Origin: Populus alba | Lineage: Eukaryota; Streptophyta; Magnoliopsida; Malpighiales; Salicaceae | Reading direction: 5' to 3' | DNA length: 64,000 bases | Assembly (NCBI RefSeq): GCF_005239225.2 | Contig: NC_133293.1 | Span: 7,626,001-7,690,000 of the forward strand | Shown: piece by piece, positions 10,626 through 20,734 of the stretch | How positions within the stretch are numbered: position 1 is the first letter of the stretch | Layout of the letters: every line of letters begins with the position of its first letter | The notes under the pieces: generated by a model | What the model saw: the letters and a program-made list of their open reading frames with translations, nothing else | Databases searched by the model: none | Told to the model about the DNA's origin: nothing | Position numbers and translations under genes: made by a program

Positions 10626-12057
10626 GAGGAGGAGGAAGAAATTAATGAGAACTTTGAGATGGAAGATTAATGTAAAGATTAAACAATGATAAAGACAAAT
10701 GTCAAGGTTAGAGGATCCACCAATGGTATTTCAAACAAGTATAATATAAACTCTTATTACTCAATTTGAAAACCACATACGAAGGAGGTTCCAGTCGGAT
10801 AATTTGTCATTAATAGATCATTATAAATTATTAACAAGATCATATTAATTATCTCATTTACATAACACCAAACTTTTAAATATTATCAGGAATTCATGAT
10901 GTTAACTAATGTTAACAACAAATCAAGTACCTTTCATAGCCCAGGTGTAGGTAATATCATACGGTTGGGCTATGAGAGTGCCAAGCATTTGTTGTACCAA
11001 GTATTATACAACACAAATTTAGATTAACCATTTAACAAGCAAGGTATTAAGAATTAGTAAGATAAAAAGATAAGACATGTTAATATTAAACATTAAGGTT
11101 CATGTTGAGTTTATACCATACTTGTTCTTACACCATTAGTGTAACCTTTTCACCTTGACATAATAAACTTAGCCAAACATAATGAAGAAGAGAAACATAA
11201 ATAAACAAAACAAGAACATAAATAAGATACAAGTTAACTAAGGAAATGAAATGAAATAAAAAGCATAAACAAGAAATTAATGAAAGCAAAACTTAAGAAT
11301 TACAAAAGAGAGAAATAAAGAGCATGAACTTGATCTGAACAACCAAGCCCCTAAATACATGGCAAATGCCTCCTTTTATAGGCCAAAATTCGGAATTATT
11401 GATTTGATGACTAATTGTTGAGTGGGTGGCCAACTTTTGACTTGGTGAAAATCTTTATCTTCTTGTCTTAATAAAACAAACATTCTAGCATCAGAATTGG
11501 GTCCAGATGTCCAAATGAAAGTTCTAGGAAATTTCCTTATCTTTCCAGGAAAAAAAAGATGAGGTCATTTGGACTTCTAGAACTCAAGATATGGGCTGAA
11601 CACTGAACAGTGTCTGGGCTGCAGGACAGATTCGGACCTCTCCGTTGTTGCTATAATTTGGACTTGAAAACGGCCTTCTTAGATCTTGATGTCCAAATGA
11701 AAGTTGTATGCCTATGTCTTACTGAATTTGTGTAAAACTTGGAGGTCATTTGGACATCTAGAACTCGAGATATGACCCAATTACCGAACAGTGTTCCAGT
11801 TTGGACTGCACCAACATCTCTTTTCTAAGTTTCACCCTCTCTTTATCTTCACAAATTTCAGTAGTTGAATTCATCAATCCATCCTTTGATTTATGTGATA
11901 GGCCTGCATTTAAGATGAACATTTACCATATATTAGGGTATTTTATAGTATTAGACTTGTTATTATAAAACATGTTTTAATTAAGGAGTTATTGATACTT
12001 TAAGTGCAAAATGATGATATAAAACATTGATAAGTATGCACTTTTAAGTACTAATCA
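10246..12057 (-). repeat. Athila 3' LTR (1,812 bp)
   Basis: On the plus strand it starts 'tgacacgaccaaaagattg' and ends 'aagtactaatca', matching 20389-22179 base for base over long stretches. It contains (AAC/AAT/AGT)n microsatellites (10365-10505 and 10587-10625) that differ in length between the LTRs, and repeated phrases around 'gtccaaatgaaagtt' and 'catttggac(a/t)tctagaactc'. Confidence 0.93.
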
Positions 12058-12070
12058 CACCCCCCAACCA
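12058..12070 (-). other. Athila polypurine tract
   Basis: On the minus strand 'TGGTTGGGGGGTG' lies immediately before the 3' LTR, in the position where plus-strand DNA synthesis is primed. Confidence 0.75.
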
Positions 12071-13248
12071 GCTTATTACTAGTCCCTAGTAATTAAAGCG
12101 TTAAACTAGAAAAACAATTTGCAAGTTCCACAAAGCAAGGCATTCATCATTCAACTTACTTTAATCTATCCAGATAAACAAAACTCTCATTAAATTCATA
12201 TATCTGCTCAATACCTCTTAAACAAGATATTACTAAACCTTTTTTTTTTTTGCTCAAAATATCAATATATAGTTATGGGGCTTTACTCGGAAGAAAAACA
12301 AATTTTTGCTCTAATGTTTAAGGTTAGCTTGGGTTGGGATTATTTTTTTTTCTTTTTCTTTTTATTTATTTATTTATTTGTATACACATACAACTTGAAA
12401 CACAATGCATCTTTAACCCATGTAACGAGTTTTAGGCTAATGACTCCCAGACCAGTTGGTCTTAGGGCATTAGGTGTTGAGACACCCCTACGAGCTTAGC
12501 AACTCGGGTTGCAGATACTAATACGTAGATAGTGCAATGTTTGATTCCCTTAAGCTTTTCTCCTCAACCCATGTAACAAGCGTTGGGCCAATAGCTCCCA
12601 AGTCAGTTGACTTTAGGGTATTAAGTGTTAAAACACCCCTTCGGGCTTAATTGCTTAGGTTAGGGAGGCTACGAAACCAAACTTATCTACCTTTTTTTAT
12701 TATCATTCTTTTTTTTTTTTTTGCAAATTATGTACTATCCCTTTCCCTTAGTTGTTACCTTTAACAAAAGAACATAAATAATGTAATAATACAATGTGCA
12801 CCCACAATCATATGTTAAAGTGTGTGAGTGAAAATGAAGATTTAAAAATACTTGTTAAATGAGCATATGAGCTGAATCAAGTGCTACCAATATGAGAGTT
12901 TGTAAACCTGAATATTTCAAGAAGTATTCTGATAGACCTTGTTAAGAATGTTTCCTAAGATGCGTCTCAAGAGTCACTTTAACAAAAGAACTCCTTTTAC
13001 TCTGCCATCCTAGTAACAACAGTTTTGCAAATAGTTTATGAAATAGAAAACACAGTTTTTTTTTTAAAATATCAACTACTACCCTTTCCCTCCAACCAAA
13101 ATGAGACATTGTCCTCAATGTCTTAAGGTAGAAAGATAGAGTATAGAAGACATCACCTGAAATAACGAACACTGACAAACCTGAAACACACTTAAACAAA
13201 TATAAGAAACAACAAAACACAATAACAAAACCAAAAGACACAAAGTTT
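12071..13248 (-). other. Athila 3' non-coding region
   Basis: No ORF is supported. It contains a diverged direct repeat of about 130 bp (around 12410-12535 and 12545-12660; shared 'aacccatgtaac.ag', 'ggt.ttaggtgttgagacacccct'), T-runs, and the palindrome 'agacattgtcctcaatgtct' at 13104-13123. A 'gaggacaatg' phrase in this position is, from memory, a recurring feature of Athila 3' regions. Confidence 0.6.
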
Positions 13249-13902
13249 TTACAAACTAAGGCTCAAATCCAATCTAAGCTTTTTACGGCTTTCCTTAGTT
13301 GACCAATTTATGCGACTCATAGAGGGATTAATTACAGGGATGAAAGATTGTAGTTGGTTAATCAATTGTTCAGCAGTAGCAGCAGAGATTATGATTTGTC
13401 GTGCTGAAGATGTTAGAAATTCATGTTCCATAGCATGATCAAGAAAAGACAACAACTTAGCATAAAAACCATTAACATTTAACAAACCTATGGGTTTATG
13501 GTGAATATGCAGTTGGGCCTAAGAGGAAATATGAAAGATCTCTTCCAATGTGCCCAGATCACCTGGTAAGGCAATGAAGGCATCAGCATGGTTAAACAAT
13601 GCATTCAGTATATCAGACATTGTGGGGACCTGTAATTCATCTCCAATTGTTTTTCCAATGATGCCCCCTTGTGCTAAAGCTTTGGGGACAACCCTCAAAA
13701 CTTGACTACCTCCTAAAGATGCAGCTATTGACACTCCCCCCATTAACCCAAGGTTGCCTCCTCCATAAACTAAATGAATCTTTCGCTCAGCTAGTACCTG
13801 ACCAAGATGATTTGCTGATTCTAAAAACTCTTTTTCTTTCCCAGGACTGGATCCATCGAAAACACAAATTTTGTTTATGTGATTATTTGAGGAACCTGCC
13901 AT
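13249..13902 (-). pseudogene. LONELY GUY (LOG)-like cytokinin phosphoribohydrolase, retrotransposon cargo
   Basis: From ATG (13900-13902) one frame gives a full LOG-length protein (about 217 codons) with a single TAG at codon 128 (13519-13521), exactly where LOG proteins have the Trp of '(S)WAQL'. LOG enzymes release active cytokinin bases from their riboside 5'-monophosphates in the cytosol. Seen: 'NKICVFDGSSPGKEKEF' (family CGSS is DGSS), YGGGNLGLMGGVS, 'DAFIALPGDLGTLEE' (113-121; family PGGxGTxxE, so the second Gly is Asp), then after the stop 'HHKPIGLLNVNGFY'. The Arg-Lys..Glu segment before DAFIALPG is replaced by ILNALF. The reading is continuous where host LOG genes carry several introns. 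It lies in gag-pol orientation, inside the LTRs. Probably catalytically dead. Confidence 0.88.
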
Positions 13903-13965
13903 TTCTACACACGTCTGTATTTGATAAATGTATGGGTTGAGTAGAAATGAAGGGAAGGAAGAGAA

Positions 13966-13975
13966 GAATTTATAG
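13966..13975 (-). promoter_or_regulatory. TATA-like element upstream of LOG-like frame
   Basis: Minus strand 'CTATAAATTC' is 64 bp before the LOG-like ATG and is followed by a pyrimidine-rich leader, the layout of a plant core promoter. A (GT)n/(GA)n tract lies just upstream (14025-14071). Could be chance in AT-rich DNA. Confidence 0.35.
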
Positions 13976-14024
13976 ATGAAAAATTGAAAATGCAATCATA
14001 CCACCTATATGTAGGCCAGCTGTA

Positions 14025-14071
14025 GTCTCTCACACACACACACGTACACTCTCTCTCTCTCTCTCTCTCTT
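14025..14071. repeat. (CA)n and (CT)n microsatellite
   Basis: 'cacacacacacac' then about nine CT units, between the two cargo frames of the Athila element. Confidence 0.9.
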
Positions 14072-14173
14072 TATTAATTATTTATTTTGAAAAAGCATAT
14101 GTATGTACAGGTAATTGTGATGATGGCTCACATCTTCCCTTGGTTTTACGTCCAAGAACGGCTTAAACGCCTT

Positions 14174-14722
14174 CTATGGATCGGGGATAGGCTTCCCATC
14201 CAGTTTTCTTAAAAACTGGCAAACAGGGTCTTTTTTAGTCAGATTCCCAAGACTAAGTCGAGAATGTTCTTTATGGAATTGGGGCCATAAATCATAAATT
14301 ACACGATGCACATCTCCACTAGGGTGCGTCTCAAGAGTCAATAGAAGATTATCTAAAGACCCCTTACTCAGGCCATCCTTAATGAATTGTATTTTATCTT
14401 CACGGTTTACAGATACCATTCCTAAAGAACGACATGTCGCATTACAAGTCCATCTGGCACATCTGTGACAGACTTTCAGTCGTTTTGCACGACGTTTCTT
14501 TGCAAAAGTGCTTTTACCTGTTCCAGGCATGTATGAAATGAAAGAATTGGAGGACTCACCTGATAATCGGACCTTTGCTTCAATCAGCCAGCGAATATCT
14601 TCAGGAATTCCATGGTTCATTAACAACCTCAATCTTGCACATCTAGCACGGTAAATTTTTGTAATCGCATTCTGAGGCAGAGCGGGAAAATACTTTTCCA
14701 ATTTATCAAGAGTGGTGTCCAT
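14174..14722 (-). CDS. Arg/Cys-rich NABP-like protein, retrotransposon cargo
   Basis: Intact 182-aa ORF from ATG 14720-14722 (an upstream in-frame ATG at 14782 would add 20 hydrophobic residues). Seen: a helical N-terminal half (about 1-55), a basic run 'KKRRAKRLK' (about 74-82), then C-H-R-C followed by two more cysteines (CHRC-x4-C-x3-C, about 83-95), then a C-terminal half without recognisable motif. A basic run immediately before a CxxC finger is the hallmark of the small nucleic-acid-binding proteins of carla-type and related plant RNA viruses, which bind nucleic acid and in some cases counter RNA silencing. The similarity is by pattern only; the Cys spacing is not identical to the viral family as I know it. 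It sits 197 bp after integrase in the same orientation. Alternatively it is an uncharacterised Athila accessory protein. Confidence 0.6.
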   Translation of the reverse strand: MDTTLDKLEKYFPALPQNAITKIYRARCARLRLLMNHGIPEDIRWLIEAKVRLSGESSNSFISYMPGTGKSTFAKKRRAKRLKVCHRCARWTCNATCRSLGMVSVNREDKIQFIKDGLSKGSLDNLLLTLETHPSGDVHRVIYDLWPQFHKEHSRLSLGNLTKKDPVCQFLRKLDGKPIPDP

Positions 14723-14785
14723 TTTCAAATGAGAATTGGATGAGAGATTCAAAGAAAGAAGACAGAGCAGAGAATTGCACAAATA

Positions 14786-14793
14786 TATACACA
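14786..14793 (-). promoter_or_regulatory. TATA-like element upstream of NABP-like ORF
   Basis: Minus strand 'GTATATAT' lies about 65 bp before the ATG at 14722, followed by a CT-rich leader. It could let the ORF be transcribed independently of the LTR, but AT-rich DNA produces such motifs by chance. Confidence 0.3.
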
Positions 14794-14919
14794 GATATCA
14801 GTTATCATGGGAAACTAAAAGAACCGACTTAAGAGTCACGGAGTACTATTATCCGCCATTTGACCGGGGTGAGAGACTAGCAAAACAAAAGCCACACAAA
14901 AACAATGTGAGAAAAAGAA

Positions 14920-17912
14920 TCAATCTTTATATACAGGATCACCCAATTCAATAGAGTCATTTTCAACTAAAAAATTGTCAAAATAAACTTTCAAACGATG
15001 GCCATTTACCTTGAAAACATTTCCATTCTTTGGATTTTCTATATCACATGCCCCATATGGATACACATGTTTTACAATAAAAGGACCGCTCCATCTTGAT
15101 CTTAGTTTTCCAGAAAATAAATGGAGTCGAGAATTATAAAGCAAAACTTTTTGACCAACATTAAATGTTTTTCTCAGTATTTTCTTGTCATGAAATTCTT
15201 TGATTCTTGCTTTATGAATTCTTGAATTGTCATATGCATCATTTCTTATTTCCTCAAGCTCATTTATTTGCAATTTTCGCAGCTGACTAGCATCATCAAT
15301 GTTTGAATTGAAAGCTTTAATAGCCCAATAAGCTTTATGTTCAATTTCCACAGGCAAGTGACAAGGTTTTCCATAGACTAGTCTATAAGGTGACATACCT
15401 AATGATGTTTTATATGCAGTTCGATAAGCCCAAAGTGCATCATTAAGTCTTAAAGACCAATCTTTCCGATTAGGGTTCACCGTTTTCTCCAAGATCTGTT
15501 TGATCTCCCTATTAGCGAGTTCTACTTGTCCACTCGTCTGAGGGTGATAACGGGTGGCAACTTTGTGTGTGATTCCATATTTCTTCATTAAAGACTCAAA
15601 TGGCTTGTTGCAAAAATGTGTTCCACCATCACTTATAATGGCTCGAGGGATTCCAAATCGACTTAAAATGTTTTCTTTCAAAAACTTTATCACTGTTTTG
15701 TGATCATTGGTGCGACTTGGAAGTGCCTCTATCCATTTTGAAACATAATCTACTGCGACCAATATATACAAGAAACCAAATGATGGAGGAAATGGACCCA
15801 TAAAATCTATACCCCAACAATCAAAGATCTCAATAACAAGAATAGGATTTAAAGGCATCATGTGACGTTTCGAAATAGATCCTAACTTTTGACAATTTTC
15901 ACAAGTCTTACAGAATGCATGTGAGTCTTTGAATATGGTGGGCCAGTAAAATTCACTTTGTAAGATTTTTGCAGTTGTCTTTCTTGATGAGAAATGACCC
16001 CCACATGCCTCAGAATGACAAAATTTAATGACACTACTTACCTCATTGTCAGGAATGCATCTTCGAAATATTTGATCAGGACAATATTTGAATAAATAAG
16101 GGTCATCCCAATAAAAGTTCTTCACTTCGTTCAAGAACTTTCTTTTGTCTTGGGTACTCCAATGAGCTGGCAATTGTCCTGAAACAAGAAAATTAACAAT
16201 ATTAGCAAATCAAGGCATCGTAGAGACAGAAAATAAAGATTCATCAGGAAAGTAGTCATCGATTGGTGTGATGTCAGATCTCGAATCGGTTGTCAATCTT
16301 GACAAATGATCCGCGACAACATTTTCGGTGCCTTTCTTGTCTTTGATTGTGATATCAAATTCTTGAAGTAACAAAATCCACCGCACCAATCTAGCCTTAG
16401 AATCTTTCTTAGAGAGAAGATATTTCAATGCTGCATGATCACAAAAACAACAACAGGTGAGCCAACAAGATAAGATCTGAACTTGTCACATGCAAATACT
16501 ACTGCAAGTAATTCTTTTTCAGTGGTAGTGTAATTCATTTGAGCACTATTTAAAGTTTTACTTGCATAGTAAATCACATAAGGTTTCTTATCTTTTCTTT
16601 GTCCCAAGACAACACCCACGGTATAATCACTAGCATCACACATTATTTCAAAAGGTAGTGACCAATCAGGAGGTTGAATGACAGGAGCAGAAGTAAGCAA
16701 GCTTTTAAGTTTAACAAAGGCTTTTTCACATTGTTCAGTCCATTCAAAAACATTTTCCTTTGTTAGAAGGTTACACAATGGTTTAGATATTACACTAAAA
16801 TCTTTGATGAACCTTCTATAAAAACCAGCATGTCCTAAGAATGATCTAACATCTTTAACAGATTTTGGTGTTGGTAAGTTGGCAATTAGCTTGATTTTAG
16901 ATTTGTCAACCTCAATTCCTTTTGATGAAACAATGTGACCGAGTACAATGCCGTTTGTTACCATAAAGTGACATTTTTCCCAATTCAGTACAAGATTCTT
17001 CTCTTCACACTTGTTCAAAACCTTTTCCAAGTTAGTTAAACAATCATCAAATGAATCACCAAAAACAGAAAAATCATCCATAAAAATCTCAAGAAAACGT
17101 TCAACCATATCACTAAATATGCTAAGCATGCATCTTTGAAACGTGGCTGGTGCATTACATAAGCCAAAAGGCATTCTTCGATATGCAAAAGTACCAAATG
17201 GACAAGTGAAAGTCGTCTTCTCTTGGTCTTCCAATGCAATTTCAATTTTATTGTAACCTGAATAGCCATCTAGGAAACAATAAAATTCATGACCTGCAAC
17301 TCTTTCTAAGATTTGATCCATGAAAGGTAAAGGAAAATGATCTTTTCTAGTCATTAAATTAAGTTTCTTATAGTCAATGCACATGCGCCAACAAGTAATA
17401 GTCCGAGTTGGAATTAACTCATTTTTCTCATTTGTTATCACAGTGACTCCAGACTTTTTGGGTACAACTTGGGTAGGACTTACCCATTTGCTGTCAGAAA
17501 TAGGATAAATGATTTCATTATCTAGAAGCTTAATGACTTCATTTTTCAATACTTCTTTCATATTAGGATTAAGTCTTCGTTGCATTTCTCTAGATGGTTT
17601 AGCATTTTCCTCCAAATAAATCATGTGTGTGCAAATCAAAGGACTAATTCCTTTTATGTCAGCTATGGTCCATCCTAATGTATTTTTGTGCATTTTCAGA
17701 GTTTGTAATAACTTACCTTCTTGATGTGCATTAAGTTTGGAAGAGATTATTACCGGAAAAGTTTCGTTTTCTCCCAAAAATGAGTATTTGAGATTGACTG
17801 GTAATGGCTTCAAATCAAGTTTTGGTGGTTGAACACTTGAAGGTATAGACTCAATTGATTGTGGTGGTAATTCTTCAATTTGTGGTCTCCAATTACATGC
17901 CTTTGCTTCTTC
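14920..17912 (-). pseudogene. Athila pol: reverse transcriptase, RNase H, integrase (three lesions)
   Basis: It continues the gag-protease frame after a TAG (17913-17915). Reverse transcriptase (about 17700-16900) keeps the catalytic 'FMDDF' at about 17068-17088. RNase H starts 'EIMCDASDYTVGVVLGQ' (about 16650). A one-base frameshift near 16445 moves the reading into the frame of '[19 protein letters not shown]', and TGA at 16210-16212 replaces a Trp codon before integrase. Integrase (16173-14920) has the HHCC zinc domain (CENCQK), DDE residues in 'GIDFMGPF', 'ISDGGTHF' and 'NREIKQ', and a C-terminal domain ending in [10 protein letters not shown]. All three lesions are small, as expected of a recent element. 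It normally copies element RNA into DNA and integrates it. Confidence 0.92.
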
Positions 17913-20183
17913 CTAAAAATAAACCATTTGCAACTCGTCAGGTTCATCAATCTCAGTTTCACTAGAAGTGGTTTGAAATTGATCATGAACTAATTTTTCA
18001 ATAAAGTCCACTTCCTGTAAATCATTATCATCTCTAGGTTGCTTGCAAATGTTGAAAATATTCATCTCCAATGTCATGTTTCCAAACGATAGTTTCTTCA
18101 GTCCATTCCTACAATTAATCAATGCATTAGAAGTTGCAAGAAATGGACGTCCTAAAATAACAGGAATTGAATTACATGCTTTAACAGGTTGTGTATCCAA
18201 GACAATAAAATCTACAGGGTAAATGAATTTATCAACTTGTACTAACACTTCCTCAACTATTCCTCTAGGCACTTTTACAAATCTATCAGCAAGTAAAAGA
18301 GTTACAGAAGTTGGTTTTAACTCACCTAGATTGAGACTTTGAAAAACCGAATATGGAAGTAAATTCACACTAGCTCCAAGATCAAGTAAAGCTCTTTCAA
18401 TTTTATGTTCTCCAATAAAGCAAGAAATGGTAGGACAACCAGGGTCTTTATATTTCAAAGCATTATTATTCTGAAGAATAGCACTTACTTGTTCGGCTAA
18501 AACGTCTTTCTTTTTCACATTCAGTTTTCTCTTCACAATGCATAGATCTTTCAAAAATGTAGCATATGAAGGTACCTGTTTAATAGCATCCAACAAAGGT
18601 ATATTGATCCTTACTTGTTTGAAAATTTCAAGGATTTCAGAATTGTGATTGACTTTCCTTTGTTTGGTCATGGCATGAGGAAATGGAAGTGCTGGAGGAG
18701 AATCAGTCTTTTCTTCACAATGTTCAAATTCAACCCCTTCCTTACCCTCAGAGATTGACTCATCATCTTTCTCACAAGGTTCAATAGTGGATTTTTCAAT
18801 AACCTTACCACTGCGAAGAGTGATGACTGATTTGACTTGATCCATGTGTTGGCTTTCGGAACTACTTGCATTTGCATTGTATTGCCCCTTTGGATTTTGT
18901 TGTGGTTGAGATGGAAACTTACCTTTCTCTTGAAAACTGAGAGCAGATGTGAATTTTGCAAGAGCATCTTTAAAATTTGTCATGCTTTGAGTAAGTTGAG
19001 TGTTGATTGTCTCTTGCTTTTCAATGAATGCATGCAATGTTTCCTCAAGATTTATTCTAGGAGGTGGAGCATAAGGAGGTGCATATCCATGAGAATTTTG
19101 AAAATTATGGTGTGCTTGAAACGGTGGCTGTGAAGTTTGTGCATTATTGTTATCACTCTTCCAACTAAAATTTGGGTGATTTCTCCAACCAGGATTGTAT
19201 GTTTGCGAGTATGGGTTATGATTGGGCCTTTGGAAACTGTTTAAAGCATGGGCTTGTTCATGGAGGCATTCCTTGAAAGAAGGCAAAGTTGGACAGTCAT
19301 TGGTTGCATGTTCATTTGTTTCACAGATTTGACACACAATGTCTTGAACAGATTTTAATTTACCACTCTTTTTCAATTCTAATGCCTCGACTTTTCTAGC
19401 TAAAGATGTAAACTTGGCTTGGAAGTCATGATCTTCCCTAAGGTTATACATACCTCCACTAGATGTATGAGGTTGGGTTTTACTTGGTGCCTCATAAGTG
19501 CCCTTAGTGTCCCAATTTTGCGCATTTTCAGCTAGCAAGTCTAGGTACTCCATTGCTTCATTAGGGTCTTTATCTTCAAAAGTTCCATTGCACATCAATT
19601 CAACCATTTGCCTATCTTTAGGTGTTAATCCTTCATAAAATTGTGAAACCAATCTCCATGTTTCAAAACCATGATGAGGGCAAGTATTAAGCAAGTCTCG
19701 ATACCTATCCCAACATTGGTAAAATGTTTCACCTGGTTTTTGAGTGAAAGTGGTGACTTGTCTTTTGAAAGAGTTGGTTCTGTGAGATGGAAAAAACTTC
19801 TTTAAAAACTGTTGTTGCATTTCATCCCAAGCACGAATGGATCCTGACCTAAGATTTTGTAGCCATGTTTTAGCTTTATTTTTTAATGAAAAAGGAAAAA
19901 GCTTTAATCGAATAGTGTTCATGCTACAATTTAAGTCATTATAGGTGTTACAAACTTCTTCAAATTCTCTCAAATGCAAGTATGGATTTTCTAGATCTAA
20001 GCCATGAAAAGAAGGTAAAAGTTGAATAATGTCTGGCTTAAAATTAAAATGAGATGCATCAGGAGGGAAAACTATGCATGAGGGTGCACTTGTTCTTGTG
20101 GGATTCATATGGTCTTTAAATGTCCTAACACGGTTATTCTCATTATTCTCATTATGAAGTGACTGGTTATCTTCTTCGGCCAT
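17913..20183 (-). CDS. Athila gag-protease
   Basis: 756-aa frame starting at ATG 20181-20183 (MAEEDNQSLHNENNENNRV); the open frame extends further upstream but runs into LTR and primer site. The capsid domain contains 'SFHGLDLENPYLHLREFEE' and 'LKLFPFSLKNKAKTWLQNL'. A CCHC knuckle C-x2-C-x4-H-x4-C (CQICETNEHATNDC, about 19296-19335) binds RNA. The aspartic protease core is ALLDLGASVNLLP (about 18365-18395), the DLGA variant found in Athila. The gag domain packages element RNA; the protease cleaves the polyprotein. The frame ends at TAG 17913-17915, between protease and reverse transcriptase. Confidence 0.92.
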   Translation of the reverse strand: MAEEDNQSLHNENNENNRVRTFKDHMNPTRTSAPSCIVFPPDASHFNFKPDIIQLLPSFHGLDLENPYLHLREFEEVCNTYNDLNCSMNTIRLKLFPFSLKNKAKTWLQNLRSGSIRAWDEMQQQFLKKFFPSHRTNSFKRQVTTFTQKPGETFYQCWDRYRDLLNTCPHHGFETWRLVSQFYEGLTPKDRQMVELMCNGTFEDKDPNEAMEYLDLLAENAQNWDTKGTYEAPSKTQPHTSSGGMYNLREDHDFQAKFTSLARKVEALELKKSGKLKSVQDIVCQICETNEHATNDCPTLPSFKECLHEQAHALNSFQRPNHNPYSQTYNPGWRNHPNFSWKSDNNNAQTSQPPFQAHHNFQNSHGYAPPYAPPPRINLEETLHAFIEKQETINTQLTQSMTNFKDALAKFTSALSFQEKGKFPSQPQQNPKGQYNANASSSESQHMDQVKSVITLRSGKVIEKSTIEPCEKDDESISEGKEGVEFEHCEEKTDSPPALPFPHAMTKQRKVNHNSEILEIFKQVRINIPLLDAIKQVPSYATFLKDLCIVKRKLNVKKKDVLAEQVSAILQNNNALKYKDPGCPTISCFIGEHKIERALLDLGASVNLLPYSVFQSLNLGELKPTSVTLLLADRFVKVPRGIVEEVLVQVDKFIYPVDFIVLDTQPVKACNSIPVILGRPFLATSNALINCRNGLKKLSFGNMTLEMNIFNICKQPRDDNDLQEVDFIEKLVHDQFQTTSSETEIDEPDELQMVYF

Positions 20184-20364
20184 ATTTTCTGAAAATGATG
20201 AGGATACCCTAGAAAGTCTACCACTTAATGTACGTGACCAAACACTCATGCACGTGTAGAAAGAGAATAAAAGAAAGAAACAAAACAAAAGAAACAAAGT
20301 TAGATATAAGAAAAGTGAAAAGAAGAAAACAAAATAAATACTAAAATTTGTACAAGAATTTACC

Positions 20365-20382
20365 TCCCCGGCAACGGTGCCA
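20365..20382 (-). other. Athila primer-binding site, tRNA-Asp type
   Basis: Minus strand 'TGGCACCGTTGCCGGGGA', 6 bp inside the 5' LTR. It is complementary to the 3' end of tRNA-Asp as I remember it, apart from one base (TGGCGCC expected). tRNA-Asp priming is characteristic of Athila. Confidence 0.75.
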
Positions 20383-20388
20383 AAAACT

Positions 20389-20703
20389 TGACACGACCAA
20401 AAGATTGATGTCTTCTCCCAAGTGCAAGAGTGTCGAAGTAATAAATAACCCGGCAAGACCAGGGACGAACCACAAAGAGGTTAATTGTATAAATTATAAA
20501 TAACAAGAAAACAACAATAACAATAACAACAATAATAGTAATAGTAATAGTAGTAGTAGTAGTAAGTAGTAGTAGTAGTAGTAGTAGTAGTAATAATAAT
20601 AATAATACTCAGTACGTGGCGTTGTTATACCTGAGAATGATCTAAAAGATCGGGTCACAGGTTTCTAGCCTATATACTGATTTTATGATAATAATAGTAA
20701 TAG

Positions 20704-20734
<31 letters not shown>

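Noticed and set aside
20184..20456. Extra 91 residues at the N-terminus of Athila gag
   Set aside because: This part of the frame is LTR and primer-site sequence and is hydrophobic low-complexity; the ATG at 20183 is the sensible start.
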